Below, piece by piece: positions 8,342 to 18,815 of a DNA stretch of 49,068 nucleotides; the stretch's first letter is position 1, and the number at the start of each line of letters is the position of its first letter. Source of the stretch: Marinilactibacillus piezotolerans (GTDB lineage Bacteria > Bacillota > Bacilli > Lactobacillales > Carnobacteriaceae_A). A program made the position numbers and the translations under genes. The notes beneath the pieces are model-generated. The model did not search any database, was not told the origin of the DNA, and was given only the letters and a program-made list of their open reading frames with translations. The stretch spans positions 1-49,068 of the forward strand of contig NZ_FOSJ01000017.1 of the NCBI RefSeq assembly GCF_900114235.1. Reading direction: 5' to 3'.

Positions 8342-9250
8342 ATGACCTTACCAATACATCTAGTATTTATTATAAATGAGCACTCAAGAAATGGTAAATT
8401 TTTTTCAAAAAAATTACCTGATATCATGAAATCCTATTCCTTGACTTATGAAGTACTTAAGACATCAAAGGATGATTCTTTTAAAAAATCTGCTGTTGCT
8501 TTACTAAATTCCTTAAACGACTCATCAAGGTTAATTGTAGCTGGTGGAGACGGAACTTTGAATGCAGTCATAACTGTACTTGAGTCTTTGAATTTAAGTA
8601 CAACATTAGGCTACGTTCCTACTGGTTCTGGAAATGACTTTGCTCGCTCACATCAACTATCATTTGATTACAGACAAGCAATAGAACAAATTGTTCATCA
8701 AGAAGAAGCCACAATATTAGATATGCTTGTTATTAGCCAAGATAATTTAACTCTGAATGCCATTAACAGTTTTGGTATCGGTTTAGATGGTATGGTTAAC
8801 TATTCATTAGAAAATTCTAAAAACAAAAAAAGACTGGGTAATTTTTCTTATTTTGTTACTATCATTTCTGCATATTTTTCGCAAAAAAGTTTTGATGTAA
8901 CAATCAAGCAAAACAATCAGATAATGCACTTCCCAGAGGTTCTGCTAATCGTATGCGTAAATCATAAGTATTTTGGTGGAGGAATCCCTATCCATCCTCA
9001 AGCAGTTCCAACTGACGAGCTGGTCAATTTTGTTATTGCTGAAAAAGTTTCATTTTTTGAATTGATTACTCTTTTATTAAAAGTTCTAATCAATCAAAGT
9101 CACCTTTCTCATAAAAAGCTGCATTCTTTCAATGGACCTGCTTGTACAATTACACTTGATTCGCACCAGTACGGTCAAACTGACGGAGAATGGATAAAGG
9201 TTCATGGAAACTATAAAATCCAAACAAAAAAAAGAGCATTTTGGATTTAA
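8342..9250 (+). CDS. Diacylglycerol kinase family lipid kinase (YegS/BmrU-like)
   Basis: This 302-aa soluble lipid kinase phosphorylates a lipid alcohol, probably diacylglycerol, in the DgkB/YegS fold. The nucleotide-binding signature VAGGDGTLNAVI is at about residues 62-73, followed by GYVPTGSGNDFARS, the second family block. The C-terminal beta-sandwich holds NSFGIGLDG. GGAGAATCCCT precedes the ATG at 8342. Substrate specificity cannot be read from sequence, so I give no gene symbol. It stands alone on the plus strand between yitT and recD2 and shares a terminator with recD2. Confidence 0.92.
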   Translation: MTLPIHLVFIINEHSRNGKFFSKKLPDIMKSYSLTYEVLKTSKDDSFKKSAVALLNSLNDSSRLIVAGGDGTLNAVITVLESLNLSTTLGYVPTGSGNDFARSHQLSFDYRQAIEQIVHQEEATILDMLVISQDNLTLNAINSFGIGLDGMVNYSLENSKNKKRLGNFSYFVTIISAYFSQKSFDVTIKQNNQIMHFPEVLLIVCVNHKYFGGGIPIHPQAVPTDELVNFVIAEKVSFFELITLLLKVLINQSHLSHKKLHSFNGPACTITLDSHQYGQTDGEWIKVHGNYKIQTKKRAFWI

Positions 9251-9259
9251 ATCATATTA

Positions 9260-9307
9260 AAAGCATAAAGTGACCAATTTTATCAAAAATTGGTCATTTT
9301 ATGCTTT
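9260..9307. terminator. Bidirectional terminator between the lipid kinase and recD2
   Basis: A 22-bp inverted repeat with one mismatch (arms 9260-9281 and 9286-9307, 4-base loop ATCA) lies between the two convergent genes. Its right arm overlaps the recD2 stop codon. Confidence 0.8.
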
Positions 9308-11768
9308 ATAACGTATAAGGTGATAAGCCTGACATTCCAACTAGAGGATCTACTACATTATTTTCAATCATAAGCGGCGTCAAAATTTTAGTTTGCACAG
9401 TTTCAGTGTCTGAATCATTTATTTTATACTCTTCTGGTTCATCAGGTATTTCTTCTTCCACTTCTTCGATGATGCCTGTTAACTTATTATCTGTTTTTTG
9501 TTCAGTGAGTAATCTTTGTTTAAGAGTCGTTTTTCTCAACATACTTGTTGACTGTAGACTTTGTCTGTATGCATCTTCTTCACCACAGAGTATCAGAAAC
9601 TGACTAGCTCTAGTAACAGCAGTATATAATAAATCTTTCTTTAACATTCTTCTATAGCCGTTAACCATAGGTAAGATTACCATATCATACTCACTTCCTT
9701 GAGCCTTATGGATCGAACAACAATAGGCTAAAGTCAATTTGTTCCATTCATTGCGCAAGTATGTTACTTCATTACCTTCAAAATCAATAACCAGATTGTC
9801 GGTCTTTGTTTCAGATTCCTTAGATGGAATAATTCCGGTAATAATACCCATATCCCCGTTAAAAACATTTCTTTCTGGATCATTGACTAGTTGAAGTACT
9901 TTGTCTCCAATTCTATAAACATTGTCTATAAATTTAACTTCTTTTTTTTCATTATGTTCATTGGGATTAAACAAGTTCTGCAAATGCTTATTTAATACAT
10001 TGATTCCTGCCGGCCCTTTATACATGGGGGCTAACACTTGGACTTCTTGTGCTGTATATCCTTTAGAAATCGCTTTGGTCACGACTTGAGTAATTACATC
10101 TAAAACTTTAGATGTTGTACACGGAAAAAAGCTACGATCTTTTTTCTTATCTTTAAAATCATCTGGTAACTGATTCTCTTTTATTTTATGAGCTAATGGT
10201 ATAATCGAAGAATCATTTCCTTGGCGATAAATATCTTTTAGTTCACTTTTTGGAATAACTTCACTTTCCAGAAAATCTCTCAAGACTTGTCCGGGTCCAA
10301 CAGAAGGAAGCTGATCTTTGTCTCCAACCAAAATGACTTGCATATCATTAGGAATAGACTTGAAGAGCTGATACGCAAGCCAGGTATCTACCATTGACAT
10401 CTCATCAACCACCAAAAGCTTCCCTTTTAAGTTTCGATCTGAATCATCAAGGCTTTCTTCATCATCCATCGCAGTTAATCCTAATAGGCGATGGATCGTA
10501 GAAGCAGGTAGTCCTGTTGTTTCTTTCATTCTTTTAGCTGCTCTTCCTGTTGGGGCTGCTAAAAGAATAGGAAATGCCTCATCTTTGTAATCAGAAGGAT
10601 CTAATGAAAGATCATTTAATTCAGCAAATAGATTAACAATCCCATTCAATACTGTCGTTTTCCCTGTGCCCGGTCCACCTGTCAGTAAGAACACTGGAGA
10701 ATGTAATGCTCTGTCAATCGCCGATTTTTGAGAATCTCCATATTCGATTCCCATCGCTTTTTCTAAATGACTCAGTTTCTTTTCGATTTTTTTTGAAGAA
10801 ATTTCAATTTTATCTGAATAACTAAGTAATCGTTCGACTGCTGTAGAAATTCCCCACTCAGAAGCAAACAGTGAGGGGATATAAAAACGGTCTTCATCTT
10901 GGATAATCTCTTGCTGTCGAACTAATTCAATTACATTATCCGCTACTGATTCCGGTTCAATAATAAAGGGTCTACTTTCTTCCAGCACCTTTATACTTCT
11001 GGTGAGTAGCGGCTTACTTAAAGTAAACGTATCTCCCTCGCTAATGGTCAGTTCCTGAATTGAATAAAGAATGCTTGCTTGTATTCTTTTTGGGGAATCA
11101 GGTTTTATACCAATTTCATCAGCTATAATATCCGCACGGTTAAACCCTATCCCTTCAATTTCTTTAATTAATTGATAAGGATTCTCTTGAATGATCGATA
11201 ATGTCTTGCCTTCAAATTTCTGATAAACTTTATAGGCTAACTGATTGCCTAATCCGAACTTGTTCAAGGCTAGAATTACTCGCTGCATCCCCTGTTCTTT
11301 TTCGAGAACATCCATTATCATCTGTTTCTTTGTCTGATTTAACCCAGCTACTTTATCTAAATGATTCGGATCATCTAGTATCAAATCCAATACCCCTTCG
11401 CCCAGAGTACTGACAATGCTTTCAGCAGTTTTCTTACCGATACCTTTGAATCGGCTGCTGGATAAGTAAGAAACTACCGCCTGAGCGCTGGAAGGCTGTT
11501 TTTTTGCATAACGATCTGCTAGAAACTGTAAACCGTATTTGGGATGATCAGTCAATTTACCATAAAATTGATAAGTTTCTCCTTCGGTTATCTGCCCGAA
11601 ATTTCCTGTGATCACAATTTGTGTTCCATCGTAAGTAGTATTAGTTTCTGACAAATCAACTAGCATGACTTTATAGAAATTAGAAGGATTAGAAAAATAG
11701 ATCGCTGACACTTCTCCAACTATATACTTCTCTTGGTTTTCTTCTAATTGAAGTGTTTCGTTTTCCAT
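9306..11768 (-). CDS. recD2: ATP-dependent DNA helicase RecD2
   Basis: RecD2 (820 aa) is a 5'-3' superfamily 1B helicase acting in replication and repair without RecBC. An N-terminal OB-like region is followed by helix-hairpin-helix repeats (for example FKGIGKKTAESIV and IEGIGFNRADII). The helicase core has Walker A GGPGTGKTT at about residue 365, the LLVVDEMSMVD motif II, GDKDQLPSVGPGQVL motif III and the C-terminal AYCCSIHKAQGSEYD and LLYTAVTRA blocks. GGCGGAAAAAT precedes the ATG at 11768. The gene lies between mnmA and alaS, as in Bacillus apart from the two added genes. Confidence 0.97.
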   Translation of the reverse strand: MENETLQLEENQEKYIVGEVSAIYFSNPSNFYKVMLVDLSETNTTYDGTQIVITGNFGQITEGETYQFYGKLTDHPKYGLQFLADRYAKKQPSSAQAVVSYLSSSRFKGIGKKTAESIVSTLGEGVLDLILDDPNHLDKVAGLNQTKKQMIMDVLEKEQGMQRVILALNKFGLGNQLAYKVYQKFEGKTLSIIQENPYQLIKEIEGIGFNRADIIADEIGIKPDSPKRIQASILYSIQELTISEGDTFTLSKPLLTRSIKVLEESRPFIIEPESVADNVIELVRQQEIIQDEDRFYIPSLFASEWGISTAVERLLSYSDKIEISSKKIEKKLSHLEKAMGIEYGDSQKSAIDRALHSPVFLLTGGPGTGKTTVLNGIVNLFAELNDLSLDPSDYKDEAFPILLAAPTGRAAKRMKETTGLPASTIHRLLGLTAMDDEESLDDSDRNLKGKLLVVDEMSMVDTWLAYQLFKSIPNDMQVILVGDKDQLPSVGPGQVLRDFLESEVIPKSELKDIYRQGNDSSIIPLAHKIKENQLPDDFKDKKKDRSFFPCTTSKVLDVITQVVTKAISKGYTAQEVQVLAPMYKGPAGINVLNKHLQNLFNPNEHNEKKEVKFIDNVYRIGDKVLQLVNDPERNVFNGDMGIITGIIPSKESETKTDNLVIDFEGNEVTYLRNEWNKLTLAYCCSIHKAQGSEYDMVILPMVNGYRRMLKKDLLYTAVTRASQFLILCGEEDAYRQSLQSTSMLRKTTLKQRLLTEQKTDNKLTGIIEEVEEEIPDEPEEYKINDSDTETVQTKILTPLMIENNVVDPLVGMSGLSPYTL

Positions 11769-11864
11769 ATTTTTCCGCCATCCTTTCGCTCTGTCTATTT
11801 TAACGAAGTCTACGTGGTTTTTCTAGTCTTTATATTTAAAATAAATTTAGAGTACCTATGTAAA

Positions 11865-11896
11865 AAAGAGACAAATGAACGATCATTCGTCTCTTT
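11865..11896 (-). terminator. Terminator of mnmA
   Basis: The arms AAAGAGACAAATGA (11865-11878) and TCATTCGTCTCTTT (11883-11896) form a 14-bp stem with one wobble, followed on the minus strand by a T run. It lies just after the mnmA stop at 11913. Confidence 0.8.
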
Positions 11897-11912
11897 CTCT
11901 TGTTAGAGTTTA

Positions 11913-13052
<1,140 letters not shown>

Positions 13053-13132
13053 TCAGTTTAGATTCTGAACTATACACGAATTGAAGGTTCGTAAGTTTCA
13101 GTCTGTTCCATTATACTTACTTAAAGAAAGAA

Positions 13133-13168
13133 ATCAAGTTGTATTAAGGTCTTTTAATACAACTTGAT
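13133..13168 (-). terminator. Terminator after the DUF1831 gene
   Basis: Perfect 15-bp arms (ATCAAGTTGTATTAA at 13133-13147, complement at 13154-13168) enclose a 6-base loop, with TTTCTTTCTTT following on the minus strand. It should end the gshF-desulfurase-DUF1831 transcript before mnmA. Confidence 0.8.
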
Positions 13169-13183
13169 CCCATTATAGTCTTT

Positions 13184-13525
13184 TTATGCTCTTTCTAAAA
13201 CATTTTCTTCTAAAAATGTATTGAATATTCCTTCTACCATTATCCTTGCTTGTTCCTGATTCTCATCTTTATAAATATCAATCTTTTTCAGTCCATTGTT
13301 GGAAACCGTTACGATTTTCAATTCACTTAAATCTTTGGAAATTGTAATTTTCAGCTTTGGCGCTGCTTTATCAGTGACAAGCCTACTTAGTGTTCTTTCA
13401 TAAGCAAAGGATCCATTTTTATTTTCTAAAAACCCATGATCCTTTAATGTATATCGTTTTGCTTCTGAGCTAACTTTATATTTATCTTTACTCCCTAACA
13501 ATCCATCCATCGGCTTTGTAGCCAT
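13184..13525 (-). CDS. DUF1831 domain protein
   Basis: This 113-aa protein of unknown function resembles the DUF1831 group seen in Lactobacillales, often beside a cysteine desulfurase. The recognisable part is the opening (GLLGSKDKYKVSSEAKRYTL, then DHGFLENKNGSFAYER) and the C-terminal helix (QARIMVEGIFNTFLEENVL). I see no catalytic motif, Cys residue or membrane segment. AAAGGAGGAA precedes the ATG at 13525. It begins 43 nt after the desulfurase stop and is followed by a terminator, so it is probably the last gene of the gshF-desulfurase unit. A role with sulfur transfer is only inferred from position. Confidence 0.82.
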   Translation of the reverse strand: MATKPMDGLLGSKDKYKVSSEAKRYTLKDHGFLENKNGSFAYERTLSRLVTDKAAPKLKITISKDLSELKIVTVSNNGLKKIDIYKDENQEQARIMVEGIFNTFLEENVLERA

Positions 13526-13568
13526 AATAAAATTCCTCCTTTTTTGGTTTCATTTCAATTTAAGCTAA

Positions 13569-14717
13569 TTACTTTAAACGTTTAATAATGTTTGAAAGTT
13601 CAATAACAACATTTTCGATGTCTTCTTCAGTTGTACCCAGTCCTAAACTGATCCGAACTGTTTCGCTTATAGCTGGATGATCTACTCCAAACATTGCACT
13701 CAAGACATGACTAGGATCCACGTTACCAGCTGTACAAGCTGAACCTGTGGAAACTGCAATTCCTGCCAAGTCTAAATGAATCAACAATCTTTCTGCATCG
13801 ATTCCCTTCAAATGTAAACTAACTATATGCGGCAGTGATGAGTCATAGGATCCATTAATTTCTAAGTCTACTCCTGCTTGCTTAAGGTTGTTAACAAGTT
13901 TTTCTTTAAGCTTACGATAATAGGCATTACGCTGTTTTTTATCTTTCATCATCAATTCAACAGCTTTTTGAAAGCCAATAATTGCGGGGATATTTTCTGT
14001 TCCAGCTCTTCTTTTTGTTTCTTGTTCTCCGCCTAGTATTAGGCTGGGTAACTTAATATTTTCTCTGCAATATAAAAAACCGATCCCTTTTGGTCCACCT
14101 ATTTTATGAGCTGATACTGATAAAAGATCAATATTCATTTCGTCAACATCAATATCTTGAGATCCATAAGATTGTACAGCATCAGTATGAAAAACAACTG
14201 CGGGATTGCTGTTTTTTAATATAGAACCAATTTCTGCTATGGGCATAATAGATCCTACTTCATTATTTCCAGACATAATGGATACTAAGATCGTATCATT
14301 TCTTAAAGCTGCTTTTACTTGTTCTGCGCTAACAAATCCATCTTTATCTGCTGGCAAGTAAGTCACATCAAAACCCTTTGATTCAAGGTATTTCATAGGT
14401 TTTAATACCGCTTCATGCTCGATATTCGTTGTAATAATATGTTTTCCTAAAGATTCATATTTTTCTGCCGTTTTTAAAATGGCTGTATTATCACTTTCAG
14501 AACCACCACTGGTAATGATGATTTCATTTGATTTTGCGTGAATACTCCTTGCAAAAATAGCTCTTGCTTCATCCAAGTATCCTCTGCTTTTTCTTCCAAA
14601 TTGATGGATACTAGAAGCATTTCCAAAAGTAGTCTGCATTGCTTCGCTCATAACTTCTATTACTTCTGGGTACATGGGACTTGTAGCTGCATAATCTAAA
14701 TATATTGTACTTTCCAT
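13569..14717 (-). CDS. Cysteine desulfurase (NifS/IscS class, YrvO-like)
   Basis: This PLP enzyme (382 aa) removes sulfur from cysteine as an enzyme-bound persulfide. Clear features are IYLDYAATSPMYPEV at the N-terminus, the SGGSESDNTAI block, the His of NIEHEAVLKP, the PLP Lys in SVSAHKIGGPKG (about residue 207) and the flexible-loop active Cys in STGSACTAG (about 327). The position near mnmA matches Bacillus yrvO, so the likely acceptor is MnmA. TGTGGAGAG precedes the ATG at 14717. It starts 37 nt after the gshF stop and is probably co-transcribed with it. A second, different desulfurase lies next to thiI at 34488-35618. Confidence 0.95.
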   Translation of the reverse strand: MESTIYLDYAATSPMYPEVIEVMSEAMQTTFGNASSIHQFGRKSRGYLDEARAIFARSIHAKSNEIIITSGGSESDNTAILKTAEKYESLGKHIITTNIEHEAVLKPMKYLESKGFDVTYLPADKDGFVSAEQVKAALRNDTILVSIMSGNNEVGSIMPIAEIGSILKNSNPAVVFHTDAVQSYGSQDIDVDEMNIDLLSVSAHKIGGPKGIGFLYCRENIKLPSLILGGEQETKRRAGTENIPAIIGFQKAVELMMKDKKQRNAYYRKLKEKLVNNLKQAGVDLEINGSYDSSLPHIVSLHLKGIDAERLLIHLDLAGIAVSTGSACTAGNVDPSHVLSAMFGVDHPAISETVRISLGLGTTEEDIENVVIELSNIIKRLK

Positions 14718-14754
14718 CTCTCCACATTCTTTCTATATTCTTCCTGGTTTCGAT

Positions 14755-17034
14755 TTAATACAATTCTGGAAATAGCATTTCTAAAATGTCTCTGGTCAAT
14801 CTTCTACCTTTTCCTTCGGTGACAAAAGCATGCATATGCATAGCAGGATTGAAATTTGCTTCAATTACAGTATAACCTGGATCCTCTGGAGTACTTGGTT
14901 TAGTGTAATCAGGAATAATCAGATCGATTCCTGTAACTTTCACTCCCAGTGGTACTGCCATTCTTGATGCAAGTTCTTTATAACTTGAATGCATTTTATC
15001 TGTATAATCTATTGAGTCTCCACCAGTTGAAATGTTTGAATTCTCTCTAAGGTAAACGATTTCTCCTGATTCAGGTACACTGTCGAATGTATATCCTTGT
15101 TCTTTTAAAGTCAATGCTTCAACATTACCAAATTTTATCTTTTCAAGAGGCGCTCTATGGTTTGTTCCTCTAAGCGGATCCATATTTTTTTGTTCAATCA
15201 GCTCTCTAACCGTCTGTCTGCCGTCTCCTTTTACGTTTGCCGGAACTCTATGCAGCACAGCTTTCACTTTTCCATCTAATATGAAAAAGCGATATTCCGT
15301 TCCAGTTGCAAATTTTTCAACTAGTATGGCTGTATCTTCTTTGAAAGCAATTTCCAGTGCTTCTTTAAAATCTTCTTCTTGAGGAGAGTTCTTAAATATC
15401 GAAATACCTAATCCATAGTTTGTTGATTTTGGTTTTACCACGACTGAACGATTCTTAAACTTATAATACGCTGCTGTTGCTTCTTCTAAAGATTGGAACT
15501 CTTCACCATCTGGAACATTAAAACCTTTACTCTTTAATATTTTTTTCGTTACCGTCTTATTTTCCATGATCCAGTGAGAAATATAGGTATCTTTGGCGGT
15601 CATGTTAGCATTTTTTACATATTCTTCATGACTTTTATACTGCAATTTCAAGAATTGATCATTTTCATCCAATACTTCTACTGTTATTCCTTTTTGAAGA
15701 GCATCAAACAGGAGTAACTGTGAAGACATCTCCATTCCTTCAAATCCATTTAGTAAATACGGTTTTCCCTTTGCTTCTTGCTTATACTGAGTACCAAGTT
15801 TTCGTCCTACTTTTAAATACTGATCGACTGAATCAATCTGTTGGGTCAATCGGGCTGCTAGTGTTTGAGATGGATCTTCTAAGGCCGCAATAGCCTGGTC
15901 AATGACTTCAAAGTATTCAGATTCGACTTTTAATTCACTAGCTATTGCCTGCATCTCTTGTAAAAGTTCCATTCCTTCTTGATAATAAGCTGATTTAGCA
16001 AATGGATCTTCTGAAGCTGTCTGTTCGTTTTTTTCTGTACCTTCTTTGATAGCTTCTTTTGCTTTTGAATCTTCTATCCAAATCATTAAAATAGAAAACA
16101 GATGAATGAAGCGAGCTTGTTCATTTGTAATTCCAAGCTTACTATAAGGATTTAAATCGAACAGACGAAATTCAACGTATTCAATTCCCGTATGATTTAA
16201 CTGATCGATTTTTTTAGCGTTTCCTCTCAAACGTGCAGCACCATAAAACTCTCGCTCTTCACTTAATGTACCTTCAGCTACTAATTGTTCAATATCATTG
16301 ACGTAGTGTGCAACCTCATCATATCTTACAATCACATCAGTTGAATTATGATATCCCATCGAGCTATTTCGCACGCTTCTAACTGGTTTTGTTAATGGTA
16401 TCTCTTCTTTTGCTTGTTCAAAAAAAGAGTGATGTGCAAATGGCGCAGCACCATATAAATAAGTCAATATCCATTGATATCTCAAAAAATTTCTTGTTAA
16501 TTTTAAATGCAGTTCATTTTTCACTTCTTTAATTGAGTCATGTTCTCTCTGATGCTCAAATATGCTTTTAACAAATTGTTCTGAAAAAGAAAAATTATAA
16601 TGTATCCCACTGATCAGCTGCTTTTTCTTTCCATATTTTTCGGCAAGTTTTTCTCTATACTCAACTTCCTTCTGATCACGAACTCTTATGATTGGAATCT
16701 GTTCTGTTTCCGGAAGACAAGCTGGCATACTGAATGGCCAGATATATTCATCTGATTCAACGGACCGCTGTACAACATCATTCAATGCATTTAGCCATTT
16801 AAATGTTTCTTTTAAAGATTGCTCGGGGGGAGTAACCAATTCTAATTGAGCTTCACTAAAATCTGTTTGAATATACGGATGATAAGAACGATCCCCTAAC
16901 AATTCTGGATGGTCCGTTAGAGCAAGCTTTTGATTGTCGTCTACACGTATACCTTCTTTTTCAATTCCGAAGGTACCTTCTAAAACTAATTTTTCAAGTT
17001 TATTTGTCTTGATTATATCTTTAATATTCATCAT
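14755..17034 (-). CDS. gshF: Bifunctional glutamate-cysteine ligase / glutathione synthetase (GshF)
   Basis: GshF (759 aa) makes glutathione from Glu, Cys and Gly in one protein. The N-terminal half is a glutamate-cysteine ligase (GTFGIEKEGIRVD near residue 20, the ETEQIPIIR region and NSSMGYHN). The C-terminal third is an ATP-grasp domain (VVVKPKSTNYGLGISIF, then LVEKFATGTEYRFFILDGK and the metal-ligand segment VIEANFNPAMHMHAF). Length is normal for the family. GAGG precedes the ATG at 17034; a second ATG follows directly and cannot be excluded. Divergent to rarA. In Bacillus this slot holds cymR, so gshF is an insertion into a conserved gene order. Confidence 0.95.
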   Translation of the reverse strand: MMNIKDIIKTNKLEKLVLEGTFGIEKEGIRVDDNQKLALTDHPELLGDRSYHPYIQTDFSEAQLELVTPPEQSLKETFKWLNALNDVVQRSVESDEYIWPFSMPACLPETEQIPIIRVRDQKEVEYREKLAEKYGKKKQLISGIHYNFSFSEQFVKSIFEHQREHDSIKEVKNELHLKLTRNFLRYQWILTYLYGAAPFAHHSFFEQAKEEIPLTKPVRSVRNSSMGYHNSTDVIVRYDEVAHYVNDIEQLVAEGTLSEEREFYGAARLRGNAKKIDQLNHTGIEYVEFRLFDLNPYSKLGITNEQARFIHLFSILMIWIEDSKAKEAIKEGTEKNEQTASEDPFAKSAYYQEGMELLQEMQAIASELKVESEYFEVIDQAIAALEDPSQTLAARLTQQIDSVDQYLKVGRKLGTQYKQEAKGKPYLLNGFEGMEMSSQLLLFDALQKGITVEVLDENDQFLKLQYKSHEEYVKNANMTAKDTYISHWIMENKTVTKKILKSKGFNVPDGEEFQSLEEATAAYYKFKNRSVVVKPKSTNYGLGISIFKNSPQEEDFKEALEIAFKEDTAILVEKFATGTEYRFFILDGKVKAVLHRVPANVKGDGRQTVRELIEQKNMDPLRGTNHRAPLEKIKFGNVEALTLKEQGYTFDSVPESGEIVYLRENSNISTGGDSIDYTDKMHSSYKELASRMAVPLGVKVTGIDLIIPDYTKPSTPEDPGYTVIEANFNPAMHMHAFVTEGKGRRLTRDILEMLFPELY

Positions 17035-17183
17035 TATTCAAACCTCATCTTTGCTTTCTTGGAGCTGATTCAACTTACATATTATCACAAAGTCTCTCAT
17101 TGAGACAGTATAAGATTACAGATATCTCTATAACGACATACAAACTTATGTTCAAATAAATAGAGATTCATTTAATACCGTGT

Positions 17184-17189
17184 TATACT
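17184..17189 (+). promoter_or_regulatory. Extended -10 element for rarA
   Basis: TGTTATACT (17181-17189) has the extended -10 TG plus a TATACT hexamer, 32 bp upstream of the rarA start. The -35 region is weak. Confidence 0.5.
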
Positions 17190-17221
17190 AAAGATAAGAT
17201 TAACAGAAAGGAGTCCTTGAT

Positions 17222-18484
17222 TTGAGTCAACCCCTTGCATATCGAATGCGGCCAACTTCTATTGATACGCTTGTTGGTCAGGAGCATCTTGTTGGTGAAG
17301 GAAAAATTATCTGGCGAATGGTTGAAGCTAAAAGATTATCTTCAATGATTCTTTATGGCCCCCCTGGAATCGGGAAAACTAGTATAGCTAGTGCAATCGC
17401 CGGGTCAACTAAGTACGCTTTTCGTATGCTTAATGCTGCGACAGATACAAAAAAGGACTTACAAATTGTAGCTGAAGAAGCTAAAATGAGCGGAACAGTT
17501 ATCTTACTTTTAGATGAAGTTCATCGTTTAGATAAACCAAAGCAAGATTTTCTTTTACCGCATCTTGAAAATGGTCGAATCATCATGATTGGAGCAACTA
17601 CTGAAAATCCTTATATATCGATTCATCCAGCAATCAGAAGCCGCTCCCAAATATTCGAATTGTATCCTTTAACAGAATCTCAAATACAATCGGCACTACT
17701 TCGTGCAATCGATGATACAGAAAAAGGATTAGGACACTTAAAACTAAAAGTTGAAGAGCAAGCTTTGAAACATTTATCCAGAGGTACAAACGGTGACTTG
17801 AGAAGTGCTTTAAATGCACTGGAATTAGCAGCTGAATCAACCAAGCCTATTGCAGATAAAATGATTCATATTACACTTCCAGTCATTGAAGAATGTTTAC
17901 AGCGAAAAGTTCTAACGCATGATAAAGATGGTGATGCGCATTACGATGTAATCTCTGCTTTCCAGAAATCTATTCGAGGTAGTGACGTGCATGGAGCTCT
18001 TCATTACCTAGCTCGATTACTTGAAGCAGGCGAGTTACAGATTGTCTGTAGGCGTTTAATGGTGACCGCATATGAAGATATAGGTCTAGCGAATCCTGCC
18101 GGGTCAGCTCGAGCTGTAACAGCTGTACAAGCCGCTGAGAAGCTCGGTTTGCCCGAAGCTCGTATTCCGTTAGCAAACGCAGTAATTGAATTATCACTCT
18201 CGCAAAAGTCAAACTCAGCCATAATTGCCGTAGATAAAGCTTTAAGTGATGTGCGTAATGGTAAAAGTGGTCAAGTACCTAATCACCTTAAAGATTCTCA
18301 CTATAAAGGTGCAAAAGATCTTGATCGTGGAGTTTCTTATAAGTATCCTCATAATTTTCCCGGGTCATGGGTCAGTCAACAGTATCTACCAGACACACTA
18401 AAATCTGAAACTTATTATTTACCGAATCCTTCTAGTAAATTCGAAGAAGCATTAGCAAAACAGTATGAGAAATTTAATCTTTAA
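17222..18484 (+). CDS. rarA: Replication-associated recombination protein RarA (MgsA/YrvN)
   Basis: RarA (420 aa) is a clamp-loader-like AAA+ ATPase acting at stalled replication forks. The Walker A GPPGIGKTS is at about residues 46-54, Walker B LLLDEVHRLD at about 98-107 and sensor 1 GATTENPY at about 123-130. The C-terminal tetramerisation domain contains the AYEDIGLANP and DSHYKGAK blocks. The start is TTG at 17222, supported by AAAGGAG 8-9 bases upstream; no ATG lies at a sensible distance. In Bacillus rarA sits next to the 6S RNA gene bsrA, and the same pairing is present here. Confidence 0.96.
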   Translation: MSQPLAYRMRPTSIDTLVGQEHLVGEGKIIWRMVEAKRLSSMILYGPPGIGKTSIASAIAGSTKYAFRMLNAATDTKKDLQIVAEEAKMSGTVILLLDEVHRLDKPKQDFLLPHLENGRIIMIGATTENPYISIHPAIRSRSQIFELYPLTESQIQSALLRAIDDTEKGLGHLKLKVEEQALKHLSRGTNGDLRSALNALELAAESTKPIADKMIHITLPVIEECLQRKVLTHDKDGDAHYDVISAFQKSIRGSDVHGALHYLARLLEAGELQIVCRRLMVTAYEDIGLANPAGSARAVTAVQAAEKLGLPEARIPLANAVIELSLSQKSNSAIIAVDKALSDVRNGKSGQVPNHLKDSHYKGAKDLDRGVSYKYPHNFPGSWVSQQYLPDTLKSETYYLPNPSSKFEEALAKQYEKFNL

Positions 18485-18547
18485 ATAAAAAAACGTTTGC
18501 TACTAGTAAATATTGTTTAAATAGTCTCATAAAGCTAAGTCTCCTAA

Positions 18548-18576
18548 TTGACAAATTCTATTTACCATGCTATTAT
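18548..18576 (+). promoter_or_regulatory. Promoter of the 6S RNA gene
   Basis: TTGACA (18548-18553) and TATTAT (18571-18576) are separated by 17 bp. The start site would be near 18583. This is a strong promoter with no good open reading frame behind it, consistent with a noncoding transcript. Confidence 0.85.
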
Positions 18577-18582
18577 AAGGAT

Positions 18583-18815
18583 AAGATTTCTGAGGTGTAC
18601 GCGGTGTCGACTAACTGTGTTGACCGAACATTTTTATTTTTGAATCGGGATTCTAAAAGGAAAATTTATGACATGCCTTATCACTTGGACGTCAGATGTT
18701 TTTCTGGTGAAGCCCACCTGCTATTGTGCGGGTTCAACCAAATACGACAATCAACCGGCACCATCGGATTTCTTGTACTTAGATGTTCAAACCACCCTGC
18801 TTTCGTAGGGTGGTT
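18583..18815 (+). ncRNA. ssrS: 6S RNA (SsrS), regulator of RNA polymerase
   Basis: 6S RNA imitates an open promoter and sequesters sigma-A RNA polymerase in stationary phase. The stretch between a consensus promoter and an intrinsic terminator folds end to end. AGGUGUA (18593-18599) pairs with UGUACUU (18775-18781), GGUGUCG (18604-18610) with CGGCACC (18756-18762), and GUUGA with UCAAC further in, leaving a large open central region. Position immediately downstream of rarA matches Bacillus bsrA. A short open frame (18595-18849) crosses it but lacks a ribosome site and looks non-coding. The assignment rests on fold, promoter and synteny, not on a covariance search. Confidence 0.82.
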
